Position numbers and translations under genes: made by a program
Assembly: GCF_002221595.1 (NCBI RefSeq)
Contig: NZ_NHMP01000001.1
Coordinates: 671,969 to 735,968, forward strand
Direction: 5' to 3'
DNA length: 64,000 nt
Origin: Turicimonas muris
GTDB lineage: Bacteria; Pseudomonadota; Gammaproteobacteria; Burkholderiales; Burkholderiaceae_F
In this document: in pieces, positions 11,501-18,536 of the stretch
Layout of the letters: each line of letters starts with the position of its first letter
Position numbering within the stretch: position 1 is the first letter of the stretch
Notes under the pieces: generated by a model
Databases searched by the model: none
What the model was told of the DNA's origin: nothing
What the model saw: only the letters and a program-made list of their open reading frames with translations

Positions 11501-11967
11501 CTAAAGGTAAACGCTCCGGCAATGCTTATTCTGCTTCCGTTGAATATGGACAAAAGATTCCTTTGAATCCTAATTGGTATGTGGATCCTCAAATTCAGGT
11601 GACATACGGACATATCCAAGGGTTGAGCTTTACTACTAAAAACGGAGTTAAGGTCAATACGGATCGAGTTAATTCCTTGATTGGCCGTGTAGGCGTTGGG
11701 GTTGGCTATGAAAATGCTAAAGGAGGAGTTTTCGTCCGAGCCGACGTTTTGCGTGATTTTACGGCTCAATACAAGACTAACTACGCTCTGGAAAAAGCCA
11801 AAAACAACAGCGATATCGATCTCAGAAGCACATGGGGTGAAATCAGTGTGGGAGGAAATTATCAATTCGATAAAAACCTTCACGGATATGCACAAGCAAA
11901 ACGAAGTGTGGGCGGGAAGTTAAAGCAAGATTACCGCCTCGACTTTGGTCTTCGTTACGTTTTCTAA
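8575..11967 (+). CDS. Autotransporter (type Va), intact
   Basis: A 1130-residue secreted autotransporter. I chose ATG 8575 (AAGGA ends nine bases before it) over ATG 8566, which overlaps that site. The signal peptide has the hydrophobic core LTASVHLICLIGFLSSS and likely cleavage VKA-ET. The passenger (about residues 38-800) is Ser/Asn/Gly-rich and probably beta-helical, followed by a Pro-rich linker with Asn-Pro-Ala repeats (about 10970-11050). The C-terminal barrel begins near ANYFIWRQENETLYQRLGEV and ends in Phe (GLRYVF). Its barrel is closely similar to that of the gene just upstream while the passengers differ strongly, so they are tandem paralogues. The passenger has no recognisable protease triad or adhesin motif; ligand unknown. 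Confidence 0.92.
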   Translation: MSKNEFFTLNKLTASVHLICLIGFLSSSTLVKAETIISNPSARNPTSEEMSSDGVFTRQWSYQISDPADSTIKTTDFISTTLPFLGRNERSEITISKDGVLSGINKISASGGGFLMQKQAVANAGSSDVKEYRQNFDFGPNTIHEIYLDNVKNDSSTLGSYKVSHGVSTVFLLDGYAFVNGTNYKIYQGNVFQEVGSEGSTIEKLSTGKNGLGYGIAFREGQGQFESKKDDQIKSQTINSVIKQIGDSDFRFNIGVQAQFDEAAAIGNKNIKAQQHVKEIGDIFATEAGIVISRGRGSFFTTQLIDKVNNIFINSDNQTVRELATIAGISTQSSSIGVVGTLSKDPDSMKETLDNWSSDNNFAQQVGISGKIEVKGSVKLQNPQYVFITSNGKKPLSFRAAIANLGGTQEITSLAQQVTLDVGEGTTKDFAVLVYPEFNRLQQLRFPPDGTTVTFDKISSLRSLPVVTTLNGNFDAVQGHVAVLGLMTGNYSDRYQNLKVALNLRANSGLGTFNFNDKGKLLVTNRAWDIDKGSMQSNSVNSRAIFSMGLGDSSLDNYTVHLPSEGNAVYVDGEFNGNGTFLLGSSWKNNQIIVNSTPIIIKTITKQGDGRASHLNLQVDVTSALDGAGKTSDIFNSNTSTVLHIMNQAVQNLIVGSVEEGALALGGLDVAEAMEVGAKMDTEKNLALKNPDLTQVSSSMRKAAGYVTLSYKEGLITPENTLFAKYYFDDKDGTGRDVSQEVAKAEDILKEVAQSLHSDAVTLADEDVDPTISASYTNSGVGSVVSDKELSQNFAAVDNPPGPENPDDPADPSNPANPANPSGPGENKPQKTTSTMDSIDSLGMANYFIWRQENETLYQRLGEVRDDSSARGLWVKVRGGRNKYSEAGNYFKNQYYGVQLGLDRPLDEEWTLGAAASYTYGDGKLTNGGKDDNWIASGSIYALGAFDDGSYLDVVLRASRIHNDFTVVSDQARYITKGKRSGNAYSASVEYGQKIPLNPNWYVDPQIQVTYGHIQGLSFTTKNGVKVNTDRVNSLIGRVGVGVGYENAKGGVFVRADVLRDFTAQYKTNYALEKAKNNSDIDLRSTWGEISVGGNYQFDKNLHGYAQAKRSVGGKLKQDYRLDFGLRYVF

Positions 11968-11983
11968 AAATTAATTTAATTCA

Positions 11984-12001
11984 GGCTCCCGGAAGGGAGC
12001 C
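11984..12001 (+). other. Stem-loop just upstream of a ribosome-binding site
   Basis: GGCTCCC (11984-11990) and GGGAGCC (11995-12001) form a perfect 7-bp stem with a GGAA tetraloop. It lies 16 bases after the autotransporter stop and just before the GAAGAGGGG ribosome-binding site of the next gene. There is no T run, so it is not a classical terminator; it may tune expression of the downstream gene or protect the upstream mRNA end. Confidence 0.55.
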
Positions 12002-12015
12002 GAAGAGGGGAACCC

Positions 12016-12519
12016 ATGCTTAAAGTTAAAACTTCTTTGATTTTGCTTGGCCTATCTTTGACTACTACGATGGCTGCCGCAGCATACGTTCAAAAAGAGC
12101 CGCCGGCTTTAAAACCAATCCCAGAGGATAGAGTTCTTTACAGAGAAACGTCGGGAACGCCGATCCAATTAGAGACCTATCAAGTTACTGGAAAATGCGG
12201 GATGAGCTTGTGGATTGATAAGAAATTAGCGTTCATTATCAAGAAGGATGAAAAGACAAGTTTCTTGCTTCCAAAAGGTCGGCATGAAATAAGACTGACA
12301 TACGAGCCTCTTCCGAAGGAACCTCGAAATGAAGAGGAAAAGGAAAGGTACAAATACTGCTACAAGGAAGAGCCTCAAAAACTCGGATATGTTAAAGAGG
12401 TCGAAATAAAAGAAGACACTCCTTACCTGCTTCATGTTAGGACAAATCGCGGAAATTTATTCCGTTTCCGTCTCTACGAAAATGCTCCTCAGCCGGAGAA
12501 AAAATATCCGTTCTACTGA
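12016..12519 (+). CDS. Exported protein of unknown function
   Basis: 167 residues, not assigned to a named family. A signal peptide is clear: MLKVKTSLILLGLSLTTTM then AAAAYVQ, with likely cleavage after AAA. The mature part has one Cys at KCGMSLWIDKK and one at YKYCYKEE, and a segment WIDKKLAFIIKK...FLLPKGRHEIRL that resembles the small beta-sandwich modules of PEGA/DUF2846-like envelope proteins (inferred, weak). It starts 48 bases after the intact autotransporter behind a good ribosome-binding site (GAAGAGGGG) and likely shares its transcript; a role in autotransporter secretion or anchoring is possible but unproven. Confidence 0.7.
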   Translation: MLKVKTSLILLGLSLTTTMAAAAYVQKEPPALKPIPEDRVLYRETSGTPIQLETYQVTGKCGMSLWIDKKLAFIIKKDEKTSFLLPKGRHEIRLTYEPLPKEPRNEEEKERYKYCYKEEPQKLGYVKEVEIKEDTPYLLHVRTNRGNLFRFRLYENAPQPEKKYPFY

Positions 12520-12607
12520 TTAATTCGTTTTACCCTCTTGGGGTGGCAACTGAGGAGAAATGTTAGAGAACACTTGTTCTTCCCTCCCTCTTCCAGCTTT
12601 GCACCCA

Positions 12608-12671
12608 AAGTATCTGTGGACCTGTAAATGGATTTTTGCAGATCCTGGTCTGCAGATACTTCCTTTTTTTT
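12608..12671 (+). terminator. Terminator with overlapping inner hairpin
   Basis: AAGTATCTG (12608-12616) pairs with CAGATACTT (12653-12661), followed by CC and an eight-T run. A second hairpin, TGCAGA/TCTGCA (12637-12642 with 12649-12654), competes for two bases of the outer 3' arm. It ends the autotransporter transcript and lies just outside the IS66 element. Confidence 0.65.
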
Positions 12672-12689
12672 ATTTAGAGGGTCTGCTTT

Positions 12690-12697
12690 GTTGTATC
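12690..12697. repeat. IS66 target-site duplication, left copy
   Basis: GTTGTATC directly before the left terminal inverted repeat; the identical octamer follows the right end at 15663-15670. Eight bases is the target duplication length known for the IS66 family. Confidence 0.9.
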
Positions 12698-12777
12698 GTA
12701 AGGTTCCCATGACTGTGATGAATATTTTCTAGCGAAGGTGAAAAATTGGCTTATTGAACAACCGAGAGGAGTTTTAC

Positions 12778-13068
12778 ATGAGCCAAGCCGACTACGTTCT
12801 TTCCTTTCCATCCGTTACAGTGGAAGCCAATCCGAGCCCAACAGTTGTCCCCGACGAACTTGAGGCAGCCGAGCAAGATATGCAAGAAGACGAGGTTGAG
12901 ATATTTGAAATCGAGCCGGCCGCAGTAGAAAAGCCGGCAGAATTAGGACCAGCCTCGAAGCAAATTACCGTTTCTGTAAGATCGGAGGTTACTGTGAGCT
13001 ATGAAACGGCGGATCCTAGCCTTGAAGCCAGAGGTTTGATAAAGATGCTTCTCGGAGTGCAGTCATGA
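12778..13068 (+). CDS. tnpA: IS66 accessory protein TnpA
   Basis: First gene of the IS66 element, 96 residues from ATG 12778, which has a GAGAGGAG ribosome-binding site; an in-frame TTG at 12754 would add eight residues but has none. It is acidic in the middle and ends with a positively charged segment (KQITVSVRSEVTVSYETADP). TnpA of IS66 elements is short, poorly conserved and needed for efficient transposition. Its stop overlaps the tnpB start by four bases (ATGA), indicating translational coupling. Confidence 0.8.
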   Translation: MSQADYVLSFPSVTVEANPSPTVVPDELEAAEQDMQEDEVEIFEIEPAAVEKPAELGPASKQITVSVRSEVTVSYETADPSLEARGLIKMLLGVQS

Positions 13069-13421
13069 GTTTTCTGAACTTTAAAGGCTGCAAGATTACG
13101 GTCGTCACCACTGCCACTGATCTACGAGCCGGTTACTTTAGACTGGAAGCCTTTGCTAGAAGCACTCTTAATATAGACATCTGCTCGGGCAATCATTGTG
13201 TTGTGTTTTTATCTCGTACACGGGCGCTGGCCAAGATTATCGCAGCTGACCAGTCGGGAATGACTTTGATAACCAGACGGCTGCATCATGGGAGCTTCCA
13301 ACAGCTAATGAGTCTTCTTGACAGCCCGGCTAAAAGAAGCCTAACAGCTGAACAGCTCGTATCCTTTTTAAATGGAAAACGCATTGAAGGAGCCCGCAAA
13401 AACTACTTTAAGGAACAATAA
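13065..13421 (+). CDS. tnpB: IS66 accessory protein TnpB
   Basis: 118 residues of the IS66 Orf2/TnpB family. The family pattern is visible though divergent: an N-terminal Asp-Leu-Arg segment (ATDLRAGYFRLEAFAR), a central CVVFLSRTRALAKIIAAD block matching the usual F.nr.r...K.l.wD, and a C-terminal LTAEQLVSFLNGKRIEG like the canonical l...ql..ll.G. Known to be required with TnpA and TnpC for IS66 transposition; biochemical role unclear. It overlaps tnpA by four bases. Confidence 0.88.
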   Translation: MSFLNFKGCKITVVTTATDLRAGYFRLEAFARSTLNIDICSGNHCVVFLSRTRALAKIIAADQSGMTLITRRLHHGSFQQLMSLLDSPAKRSLTAEQLVSFLNGKRIEGARKNYFKEQ

Positions 13422-13561
13422 GTTGTAACACTTTGTTTGATAACGAACGTTAAAAAAATCCATCCTATAAACCTTGATCACCAAGGCTTTTAGCCATGGT
13501 ATTTGAGAGCTTTGGAGGGGACTGCTAAGGCCGGTTTTAATCTGCTTTCAGTTGCTTCATA

Positions 13562-15619
13562 ATGAACAGTGTTCGGCATTCCCAACCGGAGAGCAAAGTG
13601 TTCAACAAGAAGCAGCTCAAAAATTTGTCACAAGAAGAACTCATTGAGCTTGTGCTTAAAACGGAAAAAGAAAAAGAAGAAATACAGGCGCGATTTCGCG
13701 GGCTCTCCACAATTGTCATCAACGCATTTCACAACTGTAAAGAAGTGGCCTTATTAGCCGACAAATATCTGATTGCCGAAGATAAATGGATGGGGCTAGC
13801 CATTGAACAGCAGATCAGCCATATGCTTGAATCGCTCAGAGTCTTGGCTGAAAATAGTTCGAGTCAATTTCAAGCGTTACTGGGAAAAGGATCGGAAAAA
13901 ATTGGTAGGGCAGAGGTTGATAAAGAACTCAAAGAAAACAAAGGTTCGTGGGTTAACGGCAGCAAAGAACTGATAGAGGCCACACGCATCGTTGATCAAG
14001 TCGTTAAATCGTTGCCGGAGAACACTCCGTTAGCCGGAGAATTTAAAAGCATCGTCAATGAGCCTGCTGCTTCGATTGCCGCTTTAGAAAAGAAACCGAG
14101 CCTTGGGCGCCAAAAGGTAAATCCAAAGGTAAGAGAGCGCACCGTTGTTCCTGCTTCCGACAAAGTTCCTCACTGCAAAGGCTGCACGGAAGAGATGGTA
14201 AAGCTCTCTAGCTTTGTAGAAACAATAAGAAGAAAGACACTGCCGAAACTGAACAATCTTGAGGCGCTCTCTCAGCGGCAAGATGTTTATGTATGTCCCA
14301 AATGCGGACAAGCACATGTCAGGCTCCCGGTCGATGCAGAGCATCCGGTTAACTGCGCACGTACAGTCGGTACATCGATGCTGCTTGAGCTAGCTATGGG
14401 ACTTTACAGCGGAATACCGCTGTACAGACAGATTAAGGAGCTGCAGCAAAAGCTTTGCTTGGGCCATGACACCGTCTCGTACAACTTGCATGATTTAGCC
14501 CGCTTTTACCTGCATCCTCTTGCTCTGCTTTATGAATCCTCTTTAAAGAAAGCCGATGTACTAATTGCAGATGAAACTGTATTTCCGGTGCTTGAAGCTC
14601 AGGGAAGAGGAAAGTGTGCCAAGGAGCGCATGAATGAGTCTAAGCTGCGCAAACAGAATTATCTTCTGGCTCTGACAACAGCAGCTTCAGCGCCTGAACA
14701 AATATTTATCCTTAAGTATTTACCAAGCCGAAGCGCTCAAGCAATTGGCTCACAAATCACATCAGACTTCCAGTTCAATACTTTAGTAACCGATGGCTAT
14801 AGCGCCTATGAAACAGTTCTTCAGGCACTAGGCGGGGAAAGAAAGCATCAAAGCTGTTTAATTCACTACCGGCGCAAACTTCTCAGTGCTCTGTTAAGCA
14901 GCAGTCTTTTAAAAGAACTTCATCAATCAGCGCTCGGTGAAAAAGAAAAGCTCAAGCAGATGAAGATAAGAGTCCAACAGGCTGAGCCGGGCAGCTGCGT
15001 GCTTATCTGTGTTGAGGCACTATCAAAGCTGTATAACCTGCAAGAGGCAATATCGAAGGAAGTCTCGCAGAGGAAGCAGGAGGAATACCGCAGGCGCCAG
15101 AACTCTTTATTAACGGCGGTAGACAAAATAATGTCCTACCAAGCCGACAAAATCTGTATAAAAACTCAATCGGGTTTATATAAGAAAGGAGTCGGAGGCG
15201 GGTTGTACTCAGCGGCATTCGCTTATTATATGAATTTGCGCAATGAATTTAAGGTCTTTATCGATGACTTCAAAGTACCGGCTGACTCTAATCTGGTAGA
15301 AAGCCGCTTGAGGCCGGTGACAGTTCTGAGGAAAAACATTTGGTATAAACAATCGGTTGAGTATGCGGTGGATATGTGCGACATCTCCTCTATCTTTAAG
15401 ACGCTCGAACTCAACGGCATAGCCCCAGTGGAATATTTGAAAAAGTACTGTCGGAGCGTCTATGGTCACGTCCTCGATAAGGCTTGGACGGAAGCGTTAA
15501 AAGACGGACACGATAAAACCAAGAAGATAGGTTCCTTGGACTTCAAGCACGGACTGGAAGATTACGACCTCAAGCCATGGCTTCCGTCTACCTACAAACA
15601 ATTGCAAGCAGAGAGCTAA
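13562..15619 (+). CDS. tnpC: IS66 transposase TnpC
   Basis: The DDE transposase of the element, 685 residues, larger than the usual ~510-540 because of a long N-terminal region. Residues 1-45 are a charged coiled coil; two zinc-binding Cys pairs follow (HCKGCTEEM and YVCPKCGQAH, about residues 200-245). The catalytic triad is visible as ADET (Asp337), TDGYSAY (Asp411) and NLVESRLRP (Glu580). Its ribosome-binding site is weak and lies in a 140-base gap after tnpB. No frameshift or stop interrupts it. Confidence 0.95.
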   Translation: MNSVRHSQPESKVFNKKQLKNLSQEELIELVLKTEKEKEEIQARFRGLSTIVINAFHNCKEVALLADKYLIAEDKWMGLAIEQQISHMLESLRVLAENSSSQFQALLGKGSEKIGRAEVDKELKENKGSWVNGSKELIEATRIVDQVVKSLPENTPLAGEFKSIVNEPAASIAALEKKPSLGRQKVNPKVRERTVVPASDKVPHCKGCTEEMVKLSSFVETIRRKTLPKLNNLEALSQRQDVYVCPKCGQAHVRLPVDAEHPVNCARTVGTSMLLELAMGLYSGIPLYRQIKELQQKLCLGHDTVSYNLHDLARFYLHPLALLYESSLKKADVLIADETVFPVLEAQGRGKCAKERMNESKLRKQNYLLALTTAASAPEQIFILKYLPSRSAQAIGSQITSDFQFNTLVTDGYSAYETVLQALGGERKHQSCLIHYRRKLLSALLSSSLLKELHQSALGEKEKLKQMKIRVQQAEPGSCVLICVEALSKLYNLQEAISKEVSQRKQEEYRRRQNSLLTAVDKIMSYQADKICIKTQSGLYKKGVGGGLYSAAFAYYMNLRNEFKVFIDDFKVPADSNLVESRLRPVTVLRKNIWYKQSVEYAVDMCDISSIFKTLELNGIAPVEYLKKYCRSVYGHVLDKAWTEALKDGHDKTKKIGSLDFKHGLEDYDLKPWLPSTYKQLQAES

Positions 15620-15662
15620 TGCCGGAAAATCCGCGGCTCTTATCGAGCCATGGGAACCTTAC

Positions 15663-15670
15663 GTTGTATC
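15663..15670. repeat. IS66 target-site duplication, right copy
   Basis: GTTGTATC immediately after the right inverted repeat, identical to 12690-12697. Confidence 0.9.
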
Positions 15671-15829
15671 TGAGAAGCTTAAATTTGTTGCTTGAGGTTC
15701 TTCTCACTTATGAGTTTAAAAACTTAGTTACCGCTAACTAAATGTGTTTCAGCAGCTACTGTTGAATTAAAAGGACTTTCTTCTTTTTGCAGAAAATATT
15801 TCGACTCATTAACTATTCTGAATATTAAG

Positions 15830-15858
15830 TTGTTTAAAAGCTATTTTTGATGTAAAAT
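15830..15858 (+). promoter_or_regulatory. Candidate rpmF promoter
   Basis: TTGTTT at 15830-15835 and TAAAAT at 15853-15858 with a 17-base spacer, about 75 bases before the rpmF start. With the yceD terminator and the accessory block upstream, rpmF needs its own promoter and this is the best match in the gap. The remaining ~260 bases after the IS element hold no gene. Confidence 0.5.
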
Positions 15859-15932
15859 CCGCAACTTTCGTACGGGCGAAAAAGGTTTTCTTTACTCGCT
15901 TAAAAATTATTTTTAATTCGTGGGGTTTAACC

Positions 15933-16121
15933 ATGGCTGTTCAGCAAAATAAAAAGTCAACAAACAAGCGCGGAAATCATCGTGCACATGATTTCCTTAC
16001 AAATCCTCCACTGGCTGTCGAACCGACAACTGGTGAAGTTCATCGTCGTCATCACATCTCTGCCACAGGTTTCTACCGTGGTAAGAAAGTAGTTGCAACT
16101 AAGGCTGGCGACGAAGAATAA
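15933..16121 (+). CDS. rpmF: 50S ribosomal protein L32
   Basis: 62 residues matching L32 throughout: [19 protein letters not shown] at the N-terminus, a central [19 protein letters not shown] and a C-terminal GFYRGKKVV. The zinc-type Cys motif is absent, as in other betaproteobacterial L32. It binds near the peptidyl-transferase region of the large subunit. In most proteobacteria it is followed directly by plsX and fabH; here a strong hairpin follows and plsX is missing. Confidence 0.96.
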   Translation: MAVQQNKKSTNKRGNHRAHDFLTNPPLAVEPTTGEVHRRHHISATGFYRGKKVVATKAGDEE

Positions 16122-16198
16122 GTTCCTTAATTAGCACTCGCTCGGCCCCACGTCGGAGAGTTTGAGACTCATTGAGTTAAGCTAATTAACTGAAAAAG

Positions 16199-16240
16199 TG
16201 GCAGTAGTAGAAGATCTTCTACTACTGCCATTAGTTTATT
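16199..16240 (+). terminator. Perfect 32-base palindrome, terminator-like
   Basis: Bases 16199-16230 read identically on both strands (TGGCAGTAGTAGAAG then its complement), folding into a 14-bp stem with a four-base GATC loop. A run of A precedes it and a T-rich stretch (TTAGTTTATTT) follows, so it could stop transcription in both directions. It lies 78 bases after rpmF. Confidence 0.75.
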
Positions 16241-16593
16241 TCGGCTTTCTTGGGCACTGTGCTCTTCGACGAAAAATGTCTAGCAAGGTAGAAATAAGTC
16301 AAACAAGTGACTCCAATTGCTCTACTAAAGGATGAGCTTTGAAGAGGTAGAGATATCTCGTCACAGACGGATATTTCTGTCTGTTATCGGCTTTGTTACT
16401 TTATTTAGCAATTTAAATTTAGCGACTTTTAGGCCGTTTTGCGAAGTTATAGTCAAGTTAGCAACAGCTGCACTAATTTAACGTTAACTTCTCTCAATTG
16501 TTTGAGTGCAATGGCAAATTGGGCTTTTTGAGCTTCTTTTCAGGGCAAAGATTGTTGTAACCTTACGGCCAACGATTTAATAGGATTTCCAAA
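16241..16593 (+). promoter_or_regulatory. Leader region of the fabH operon (no gene)
   Basis: About 350 bases in the place where plsX (roughly 1 kb) is expected. No reading frame resembling PlsX remains. A weak hairpin (ACAGAC 16363-16368 with GTCTGT 16379-16384) is visible. The fabH promoter should lie here, but I could not pick out a convincing -35/-10 pair. Confidence 0.35.
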
Positions 16594-17580
16594 TTGGAAC
16601 AAACAGTTTTTTCAAGAATTCTTTCTACCGGCAGCGCTCTGCCTAAGCAATGCGTGTCTAATAAAGAACTCGCTGAAAGATTAAATGCCGAAGGTGTCGA
16701 AACAAGCGACGAGTGGATTAAAACTCGTACCGGAATTGAACAGCGCTACCTCGTCTCTGAGGGAGAAACGACGGTAACTCTTGCGGTCGAAGCTGCAAAG
16801 TTAGCGTTGTCTAGAACAAGTCTTTCTCCTGAAGATATCGATTTAGTCATAGTTGCTACGACAACCCCGGATAATATCTTTCCGAGTTGTGCTTGCCAGG
16901 TTCAAGCGGCTCTCGGATGCACTAATGCCGCCGCTTTTGATTTGCAGGCTGTCTGCTCCGGGTTCGCTTATTCTCTCTGCACTGCAGATTCCATGATTAA
17001 AAGTGGGAACTTCAAAAAAGTCTTGGTTATCGGTTCCGAATCTTTATCTCGTATCTTGGATTGGCAGGACCGTACTACATGCGTCCTGTTCGGTGACGGA
17101 GCAGGTGCAGTTATTTTGGAAGCCTCCTCTGAACCGGGGATCCTTTCTTACACTATGAAGGCCGACGGTGTCCTGGGAGAAAAAGTTCTCCGCGCAGACG
17201 GGAGAATTGAAAACGGAAAACTCGTTGGAAATCCGTACATTTTCATGAACGGTAAAGCCGTCTTTAAGGCTGCCGTCGAAAAAATGACCGAAAGCGGTAG
17301 GGAAGTACTGGAAAAAGTGGGTTTAAAGCCGGCAGATGTCTCTCTGTTCGTCCCTCATCAGGCTAACTTGAGAATCATGAGCATGGTTACCGATAAGCTG
17401 GGAATCAACTCTGAGAATATGATGGTGAGCGTCAATTCTCATGGAAACACTTCCGCAGCCAGCATCCCGTTAGCTTTAGATAAAGCTGCTTCCTCAGGCA
17501 GAATCAAGAGAGGCGACATTCTGTTGCTTCAAGGCGTTGGCGGCGGATTTACTTGGGCCAGCGTTCTGTTGAAATACTAA
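16594..17580 (+). CDS. fabH: 3-oxoacyl-ACP synthase III
   Basis: Starts fatty-acid synthesis by condensing acetyl-CoA with malonyl-ACP. 328 residues with the Cys-His-Asn triad of KAS III: Cys121 (LQAVCSGFAYS), His255 (VPHQANLRI) and Asn285 (NSHGNTSAAS). The start is TTG 16594 with AGGA seven bases upstream; no ATG lies near and residues from the first position align with family starts. First gene of a fabH-fabD-fabG block with gaps of 10 and 1 bases. Confidence 0.96.
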   Translation: MEQTVFSRILSTGSALPKQCVSNKELAERLNAEGVETSDEWIKTRTGIEQRYLVSEGETTVTLAVEAAKLALSRTSLSPEDIDLVIVATTTPDNIFPSCACQVQAALGCTNAAAFDLQAVCSGFAYSLCTADSMIKSGNFKKVLVIGSESLSRILDWQDRTTCVLFGDGAGAVILEASSEPGILSYTMKADGVLGEKVLRADGRIENGKLVGNPYIFMNGKAVFKAAVEKMTESGREVLEKVGLKPADVSLFVPHQANLRIMSMVTDKLGINSENMMVSVNSHGNTSAASIPLALDKAASSGRIKRGDILLLQGVGGGFTWASVLLKY

Positions 17581-17590
17581 GGAGAATAAC

Positions 17591-18535
17591 TTGAGTACAA
17601 AATTTGCATTTGTATTCCCGGGACAGGGAAGTCAAGCAGTGGGAATGTTGGATTCCTTAAAGGACGAACCTGTCGTCCAAGAAACTATGCAGGAAGCTAA
17701 CGAGGCCCTCGGATTTGATTTGAACAAATTAATCGCAGAAGGACCTGCTGAAGATTTAAATTTAACCGTCAATACGCAGCCTGCTCTTTTAGCCGCAAGT
17801 ATTGCAATGTACCGTTATTATTTGTCCTTGGGCGGCAAAAAGCCTGAAGTAATGGCCGGACACAGCCTCGGTGAATACACTGCTCTTGTTGCAGCCGGTG
17901 CTTTGGATTTCAAAGAAGCTCTGAAATTGGTTCGCTACCGCGCAGAACAAATGCAGAAAGCTGTTCCGGTCGGACAAGGTTCTATGGCCGCCGTTCTGGG
18001 ATTGGCCGATGAAGTAGTTAAAGATATCTGCGCAAAAGCTTCTGACCTCGGCGTTGTCGAAGCGGTCAACTTCAATACACCGGGCCAGGTTGTTATTGCG
18101 GGCGAAATCGAAGCTCTTAAAAAAGCTATGCAGCTTGCGGCCGAAGTCGGTGCAAGACGTGCGCTTCAATTGAAAGTTTCCGGACCATTCCATTCTAGCC
18201 TGATGAAACCGGCTGCCGATGCGCTCAAAGCTCGCTTGGAAGAAGTGAAAGTAAAGGCTCCGAGTATTCCGGTTTTGCACAATATTGACGTTAAAACAAG
18301 AGCTGAAGCAAAAGACATAAAAGAAGCTTTGGCAGCGCAAACTGCTAGCGCCGTTCTCTGGGCTGAAACCGTCAGAGAAATGGCGAAAATGGGAGTCACT
18401 ATGGTTTATGAGTGCGGTCCCGGCGCTGCTTTGAGCGGCATGGTCAAGAGAATTACTCCTGACGTCAAGGCAATGGCTTTAAACAGCCAAAAGGCCTTGG
18501 CTGAAGCAGCAGAACAAACAAAGGAACAAAACTAA
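17591..18535 (+). CDS. fabD: Malonyl-CoA:ACP transacylase
   Basis: Transfers malonyl from CoA to ACP, providing the elongation substrate for FabH and FabF. 314 residues; GQGSQ at 11-15, nucleophile Ser92 in GHSLGEY and His201 in GPFHSSLM. The start codon is TTG 17591 with GGAGAA upstream. It follows fabH by 10 bases and ends one base before fabG, so the three are co-transcribed and probably translationally coupled. Confidence 0.96.
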   Translation: MSTKFAFVFPGQGSQAVGMLDSLKDEPVVQETMQEANEALGFDLNKLIAEGPAEDLNLTVNTQPALLAASIAMYRYYLSLGGKKPEVMAGHSLGEYTALVAAGALDFKEALKLVRYRAEQMQKAVPVGQGSMAAVLGLADEVVKDICAKASDLGVVEAVNFNTPGQVVIAGEIEALKKAMQLAAEVGARRALQLKVSGPFHSSLMKPAADALKARLEEVKVKAPSIPVLHNIDVKTRAEAKDIKEALAAQTASAVLWAETVREMAKMGVTMVYECGPGAALSGMVKRITPDVKAMALNSQKALAEAAEQTKEQN

Positions 18536-18536
18536 A

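Larger units (their letters stand above)
12698..15662 (+). mobile_element. Complete IS66-family insertion sequence
   Basis: A 2965-bp element with terminal inverted repeats starting GTAAGGTTCCCATG (left 12698-12711; right end reads the same on the minus strand, 15649-15662) and flanked by a perfect 8-bp duplication. It carries the three IS66 genes tnpA, tnpB and tnpC in the usual order with none broken. Both ends match perfectly over 14 bases and the target duplication has not drifted, so the insertion is recent and probably still mobile. It sits in the gap between the autotransporter cluster and rpmF. Confidence 0.95.

Noticed and set aside
11278..11895. 205-codon minus-strand frame inside the second autotransporter barrel
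   Set aside because: Antisense to a well-conserved barrel domain, no ribosome-binding site or domain.
12513..12710. Minus-strand open frame after the small exported protein
   Set aside because: It crosses the terminator, the target duplication and the IS66 end; no ribosome-binding site or family resemblance.
17789..18340. 183-codon minus-strand frame within fabD
   Set aside because: Antisense shadow of a conserved gene; composition mirrors fabD codons and no family is recognisable.
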